Below are positions 5,353 to 6,498 of a DNA stretch of 6,498 nt, one piece after another (position 1 is the first letter of the stretch; every line of letters begins with the position of its first letter). This stretch comes from an uncultured Rickettsiales bacterium (GTDB taxonomy: Bacteria > Pseudomonadota > Alphaproteobacteria > Rs-D84). A program made the position numbers and the translations under genes. The stretch covers positions 1 through 6,498 of the forward strand of contig UROD01000046.1 of assembly GCA_900549365.1 (NCBI GenBank). Reading direction: 5' to 3'. Below the pieces are notes generated by a model. It had not been told where the DNA came from. It was given only the letters and a program-made list of their open reading frames with translations, and did no database searches.

Positions 5353-6266
5353 AACAAAAACACCCTATTGTAGACGTATGCAACCTGTACGTACGTTTCG
5401 GGGAATTTTGTGCCGTACGTGATGTATCGTTCAGTGTTTCTGGGGGCGAAATATTTGGTTTTTTGGGTGCAAATGGCGCAGGCAAGACAACGACCATTCG
5501 TGTTCTGTGTGGATTGTTGCCGGCATCGGACGGTCGCGTTATTATTGATGGGCATAAATTCGAGAATGGTAACGCAAACCTGATTAAACAGAGTGTGGGT
5601 TATATGTCCCAACACTTTACGTTATATGATGGATTGTCTATCAAAGAAAATTTTGATTTTGCGGCCGCGCTGCGTGATTTGCCAGAATCGGTGTATTTGC
5701 GTCGGCGTCGGGCGTTGCTGAAATTTATCGGATTTGATGAAAAACTGTCAACGGTGGTGCGCGACCTGCCTGGGGGAATTAAACAAGAAATCGCGCTGTG
5801 CGTGGCGTTGTTGCATGATCCAAAGATTATATTCTTGGACGAACCAACCGCTGGTGTTGCGCCTGTGTCGCGCCAACGTTTTTGGTCATTGATTAAAAAA
5901 TTGGCGTCGGACGGCAAAACTATTTTTGTCACCACCCATTATATGGACGAGGCGGAAAACTGCGATCGTATTGCACTGATGCGCGCGGGGGAACTGATTG
6001 CGATTGATTCACCCCAGAATCTGAAAAAACAGACATTTGGCGACACGCTGTACAATTTTACGCCCCGTGTTGATAATCCGGTGTTTCCACCTGAAAAAAA
6101 CTTGGACATTTGCGAACCATATGGACGACACTGGCACATCCGTTTTCGCGACGGGGTTGATGCGCGCGCCCAGATTGAAAAATACAAAAAATATTTTGAC
6201 ATTAAAAAGATATCGCCATCACTGGAAGACGTATTTATCAGATTGGTAGAAGGACAAAACAGATGA
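5349..6266 (+). CDS. ABC exporter ATPase 2 (YbhF C-half-like; altered signature and D-loop)
   Basis: A 305-aa cytoplasmic ATPase subunit. Motifs are Walker A GANGAGKTT (40-48), Q-loop Gln88, signature LPGGI (140-144) in place of LSGGQ, Walker B IIFLDEP (160-166) with Glu165, D-loop GVAP (169-172) with Ala171 (codon 5859-5861) in place of the usual Asp, and an intact switch His197 in TTHYMDEAENC. A Pro in the signature is known from C-halves of YbhF-type ATPases; the Asp-to-Ala change is more unusual. Residues about 230-305 form a C-terminal extension ending SPSLEDVFIRLVEG, typical of ATPases that partner ABC-2 permeases. It overlaps ATPase 1 and the permease by 4 nt each (ATGA), so all four genes form one coupled operon. 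GGGGGTG precedes the start. Confidence 0.92.
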   Translation: MKQKHPIVDVCNLYVRFGEFCAVRDVSFSVSGGEIFGFLGANGAGKTTTIRVLCGLLPASDGRVIIDGHKFENGNANLIKQSVGYMSQHFTLYDGLSIKENFDFAAALRDLPESVYLRRRRALLKFIGFDEKLSTVVRDLPGGIKQEIALCVALLHDPKIIFLDEPTAGVAPVSRQRFWSLIKKLASDGKTIFVTTHYMDEAENCDRIALMRAGELIAIDSPQNLKKQTFGDTLYNFTPRVDNPVFPPEKNLDICEPYGRHWHIRFRDGVDARAQIEKYKKYFDIKKISPSLEDVFIRLVEGQNR

Positions 6267-6498
6267 GATTTTTTTCCCGCGAACGTGCGGCCGCCATTTT
6301 TTCCAAAGAATGTAAGCATATTCTGCGCGATCCGTTTACGCTGATTATTGCGTTGCTGTTGCCGTTGGCGATTGTGTTGATTCTGGGAAATTCTATTGAG
6401 TTCAACATTCGTTCCATCAAAATGGCATATTATGATGCCGACCGCACAGAAAGTTCGCGCGCATTGATTGATACGTTCGGCAGTTCGGATTATTTCAA
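6263..6498 (+). CDS. ABC-2 type permease, N-terminal part (truncated by window end)
   Basis: The first 78 residues of an inner-membrane permease; the gene runs off the right edge. It starts at ATG 6263, overlapping the stop of ATPase 2 by 4 nt, with AAGGA (6250-6254) 8 nt upstream. The N-terminus carries FSKECKHILRDPFTL (13-27), the amphipathic KE...RDP entry typical of ABC-2 permeases such as YbhS and YbhR, then the first membrane helix (about 27-42, LIIALLLPLAIVLILG), then the start of what is a large periplasmic domain in relatives (AYYDADRT...). With the two ATPases it would form the transport channel. A second permease gene is expected downstream by analogy with YbhS/YbhR but cannot be seen. 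Confidence 0.9.
   Translation, partial: MRFFSRERAAAIFSKECKHILRDPFTLIIALLLPLAIVLILGNSIEFNIRSIKMAYYDADRTESSRALIDTFGSSDYF

Noticed and set aside
1..6498. CRISPR array, tRNA/rRNA genes, insertion sequences
   Set aside because: No regularly spaced repeats, no cloverleaf or rRNA-like segment, and no transposase or terminal repeats were seen on either strand.

Overview
The window comes from a Gram-negative bacterium of moderate GC content with compact gene packing. The cold-shock domain resembles alphaproteobacterial versions, and the exporter operon is of the type that spans a double-membrane envelope. An uncultured, possibly host-associated alphaproteobacterium is my best guess, held with low confidence because there is no rRNA or other phylogenetic anchor.

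Layout, left to right. Positions 1-613 (minus strand) hold two terminator hairpins, a cold-shock-domain protein with a charged tail (84-428), its 5' region with a palindrome at 529-548, and the terminator of the next operon at 573-602. Positions 614-3502 (minus strand) are a two-gene operon: lysS (class II lysyl-tRNA synthetase), then, 15 nt downstream, a 468-aa protein whose middle resembles a divergent RelA/SpoT-type (p)ppGpp synthetase domain. Positions 3503-3875 form a divergent intergenic region. Positions 3876-6498 (plus strand) are a translationally coupled ABC-2 exporter operon of the YbhG-YbhF-YbhS/R type: a membrane fusion protein, two separate ATPases and the start of a permease that runs off the window.

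The most interesting signal is the lysS leader (about 3503-3655, minus strand). A good sigma70-like promoter is followed by a 10-codon ORF, MKMLNLKKFL-stop, with tandem Lys codons near its end. Five nt after its stop comes a segment (3571-3581) able to pair with the 5' arm of a strong intrinsic terminator (3532-3560), which sits about 30 nt before the lysS start. This is the geometry of ribosome-mediated transcription attenuation as in trpL or pheM, here apparently sensing charged tRNA-Lys and controlling lysS and the RelA/SpoT-like gene together. It is an inference from sequence only, but the parts fit closely.

A second point is the exporter ATPase pair. The substitutions in the two subunits (H-loop His to Ala in the first; signature LPGGI and D-loop Asp to Ala in the second) all fall in the same predicted composite ATP site, leaving the other site canonical.
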